Below are positions 62,961 through 64,000 of a stretch of DNA of 64,000 nt, piece after piece. The stretch comes from UBA7803 sp963822255 (GTDB taxonomy: Bacteria > Pseudomonadota > Gammaproteobacteria > Pseudomonadales > Azotimanducaceae). The notes beneath the pieces are model-generated. The model saw only the letters and a list, made by a program, of their open reading frames with translations, had not been told where the DNA came from and searched no databases. Numbering within the stretch: the first letter of the stretch is position 1; every line of letters starts with the position of its first letter. A program made the translations under genes and the position numbers. The stretch lies in assembly GCA_963822255.1 (NCBI GenBank), contig CAWGGV010000002.1:1-64000 (forward strand). Direction: 5' to 3'.

Positions 62961-64000
62961 TCATAGGGCGGTGTCCCCGAACGCCGGCCGCCGGTAGCGC
63001 AGCATCTTGCCGCTGCCGACCCCCGTGTGCTCGCCGTCCTGGCAGGCCACTTCGCCGTTCACCATCACCAGCCGGATGCCTTCCGGCTGCTGCTTGGGAT
63101 CGTCGTAGGTGGCGGTGTCGGCGACGGTATCGGGATCGAACAGCACCAGGTCCGCCCAGCAGCCGGGCTCGACCCGGCCGCGGTCCACCAGCCCGAAGGT
63201 GGCGGCGGCGAGGGACGTCATGCGCCGCACGGCTTCCTCCAGGGACAGCACGTGGCGCTCCCGCACATAGTGGCCGAGGATGCGGGGAAACGTGCCGAAC
63301 AGACGCGGGTGCGGGCGGCCGCGCAGGTCGGGGATGCCGTCGGAGCCCACCATCATGTCGCGGTGTGCCAGGTTGGTCTCGACGTCGGCCTCGTCGATGA
63401 TGAACTGGATGCAGATGGTGCGGTCGCCCTTGGGCGCGGTCAGCACGTGTTTCACCGCCTCGGTGACGTCGATGCCGAGCTCGGCGGCGATCTCCGTCAG
63501 CATACGTCCCTCGTACTCGCGGAACGCCGGACAGCTGGCGATGCGGATCACCTCGGCGAGCTCGCGACTGGGGTTGTCGAGGTTGAAGTACTCGATCATG
63601 CGGCCGCTGCCGGCGGTGTAGGGGTACACGTCCAGGGTGACGATCTGCCCTCCGGCCAGCGCCGCGTCCACCCGGGCGAGGGAATCGCGCACCTTACCCC
63701 AGTTGGCCGGGCCGGCAGACTTGTGATGGGAGATGTGGGCGTGCACGCCGGCCTCCCGGCCGATGCGCAGGGTCTCGTCCACGGCGTCCAGCAGATGATC
63801 GCCTTCGTTGCGCATGTGGGTGGTGTAGAGCGCATCGAAGGGTCTCGCGAGCCGTGCCAGCTCGATGACTTCCTCGGTGCCGCTCCAGCGCCCGGGCCGG
63901 TAGATGAGCCCGGTGGAGAATCCGCAGGCACCCTGTTCCAGCGCCCGCTCCACGTGGCCGCGCATGGTGGCGAGCTCGGCGCCGCTGGGAGCCCGCTGCG
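62961..64000 (-). CDS. N-acyl-D-amino-acid deacylase-family amidohydrolase, partial
   Basis: At least 346 residues of an amidohydrolase entering from the right edge. GACGFSTGLIYRPGRW, then TTHMRNEGDHLLDAVDE and HAHISHHKSAGPANW carry metal-binding His residues. VTLDVYPYTAGSGRM, VGSDGIPDLRGRPHPRLFGT and FPRILGHYVRE are the D-aminoacylase hallmark blocks, and GCWADLVLFDPDTVADTATY the closing beta domain. It hydrolyses N-acyl-D-amino acids or related cyclic amides. The first metal motif (HxH) and start lie beyond 64000. It is 24 bases upstream of the flavoprotein gene and is probably cotranscribed. Confidence 0.9.
   Translation of the reverse strand, partial: QRAPSGAELATMRGHVERALEQGACGFSTGLIYRPGRWSGTEEVIELARLARPFDALYTTHMRNEGDHLLDAVDETLRIGREAGVHAHISHHKSAGPANWGKVRDSLARVDAALAGGQIVTLDVYPYTAGSGRMIEYFNLDNPSRELAEVIRIASCPAFREYEGRMLTEIAAELGIDVTEAVKHVLTAPKGDRTICIQFIIDEADVETNLAHRDMMVGSDGIPDLRGRPHPRLFGTFPRILGHYVRERHVLSLEEAVRRMTSLAAATFGLVDRGRVEPGCWADLVLFDPDTVADTATYDDPKQQPEGIRLVMVNGEVACQDGEHTGVGSGKMLRYRRPAFGDTAL

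Overview
The window is high-GC bacterial DNA, most likely from an uncultured or environmental gammaproteobacterium. The evidence is an rdgC gene, a PBP7-type D-Ala-D-Ala endopeptidase, a bcs cellulose operon that includes bcsD, a TonB-dependent receptor, and scattered REP-type palindromes of the GTAGGAGCGATCTCC kind that are common in gammaproteobacterial genomes. Coding density is high. No rRNA, tRNA, CRISPR array, integrase or recognisable transposase was seen.

Layout. 1-11 kb: housekeeping and mixed metabolism. It holds an SDR fragment, PBP7, a Clp1-type polynucleotide kinase fused to an RNase Z-like metallo-beta-lactamase domain, a PEBP protein, a GNAT, a MocR-type regulator, a VOC protein, a PKD lipoprotein, a quinone-oxidoreductase relative and an EVE-domain protein. 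11-16 kb: alpha/beta hydrolase, exonuclease III and a TonB-dependent receptor, all on the minus strand. 16-22 kb: an aromatic amino acid block. It contains a periplasmic chorismate mutase joined to cyclohexadienyl dehydratase, an animal-type phenylalanine hydroxylase with an ACT domain, a TetR/DUF4188 pair behind a palindromic operator, an Lrp/AsnC regulator, and 4-hydroxyphenylpyruvate dioxygenase. Together these could carry chorismate to homogentisate, lacking only an aminotransferase. 22-27 kb: CPBP protease, rdgC, a DUF222-HNH nuclease and a dihydrolipoamide-dehydrogenase-like flavoprotein.

27-34 kb: a cell-surface glycan-type cluster with FemAB-like acyltransferase, ATP-grasp ligase, sulfotransferase, alkaline-phosphatase-superfamily phosphodiesterase and family 2 glycosyltransferase. 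34-46 kb: a type I cellulose synthesis operon on the minus strand in the order bcsZ, bcsR/P-like, bcsQ, bcsA, bcsB, bcsC, bcsD, with mostly overlapping or near-abutting genes. A divergent PKD lipoprotein with a predicted helical C-terminal region lies upstream. 48-58 kb: a phosphotriesterase-family hydrolase, a papain-like peptidase with five tandem repeats coupled to a second DUF222-HNH gene, a response-regulator remnant, an MHS-type transporter, a multi-PAS hybrid histidine kinase and a dienelactone hydrolase. 58-64 kb: a catabolic run on the minus strand with EthD-domain protein, acyl-CoA synthetase, ZIP transporter, acyl-CoA-dehydrogenase-fold enzyme and an N-acyl-D-amino-acid deacylase that runs off the edge.

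Caution: about eighteen genes carry apparent single-base indels or a stop, although strong family motifs continue in another frame. The density is highest at 7.9-19.9 kb, while very long genes such as bcsC (1645 codons) and the 920-residue kinase are intact. The simplest reading is sequencing or assembly indels rather than mass gene decay, so joined coordinates are given for those genes.
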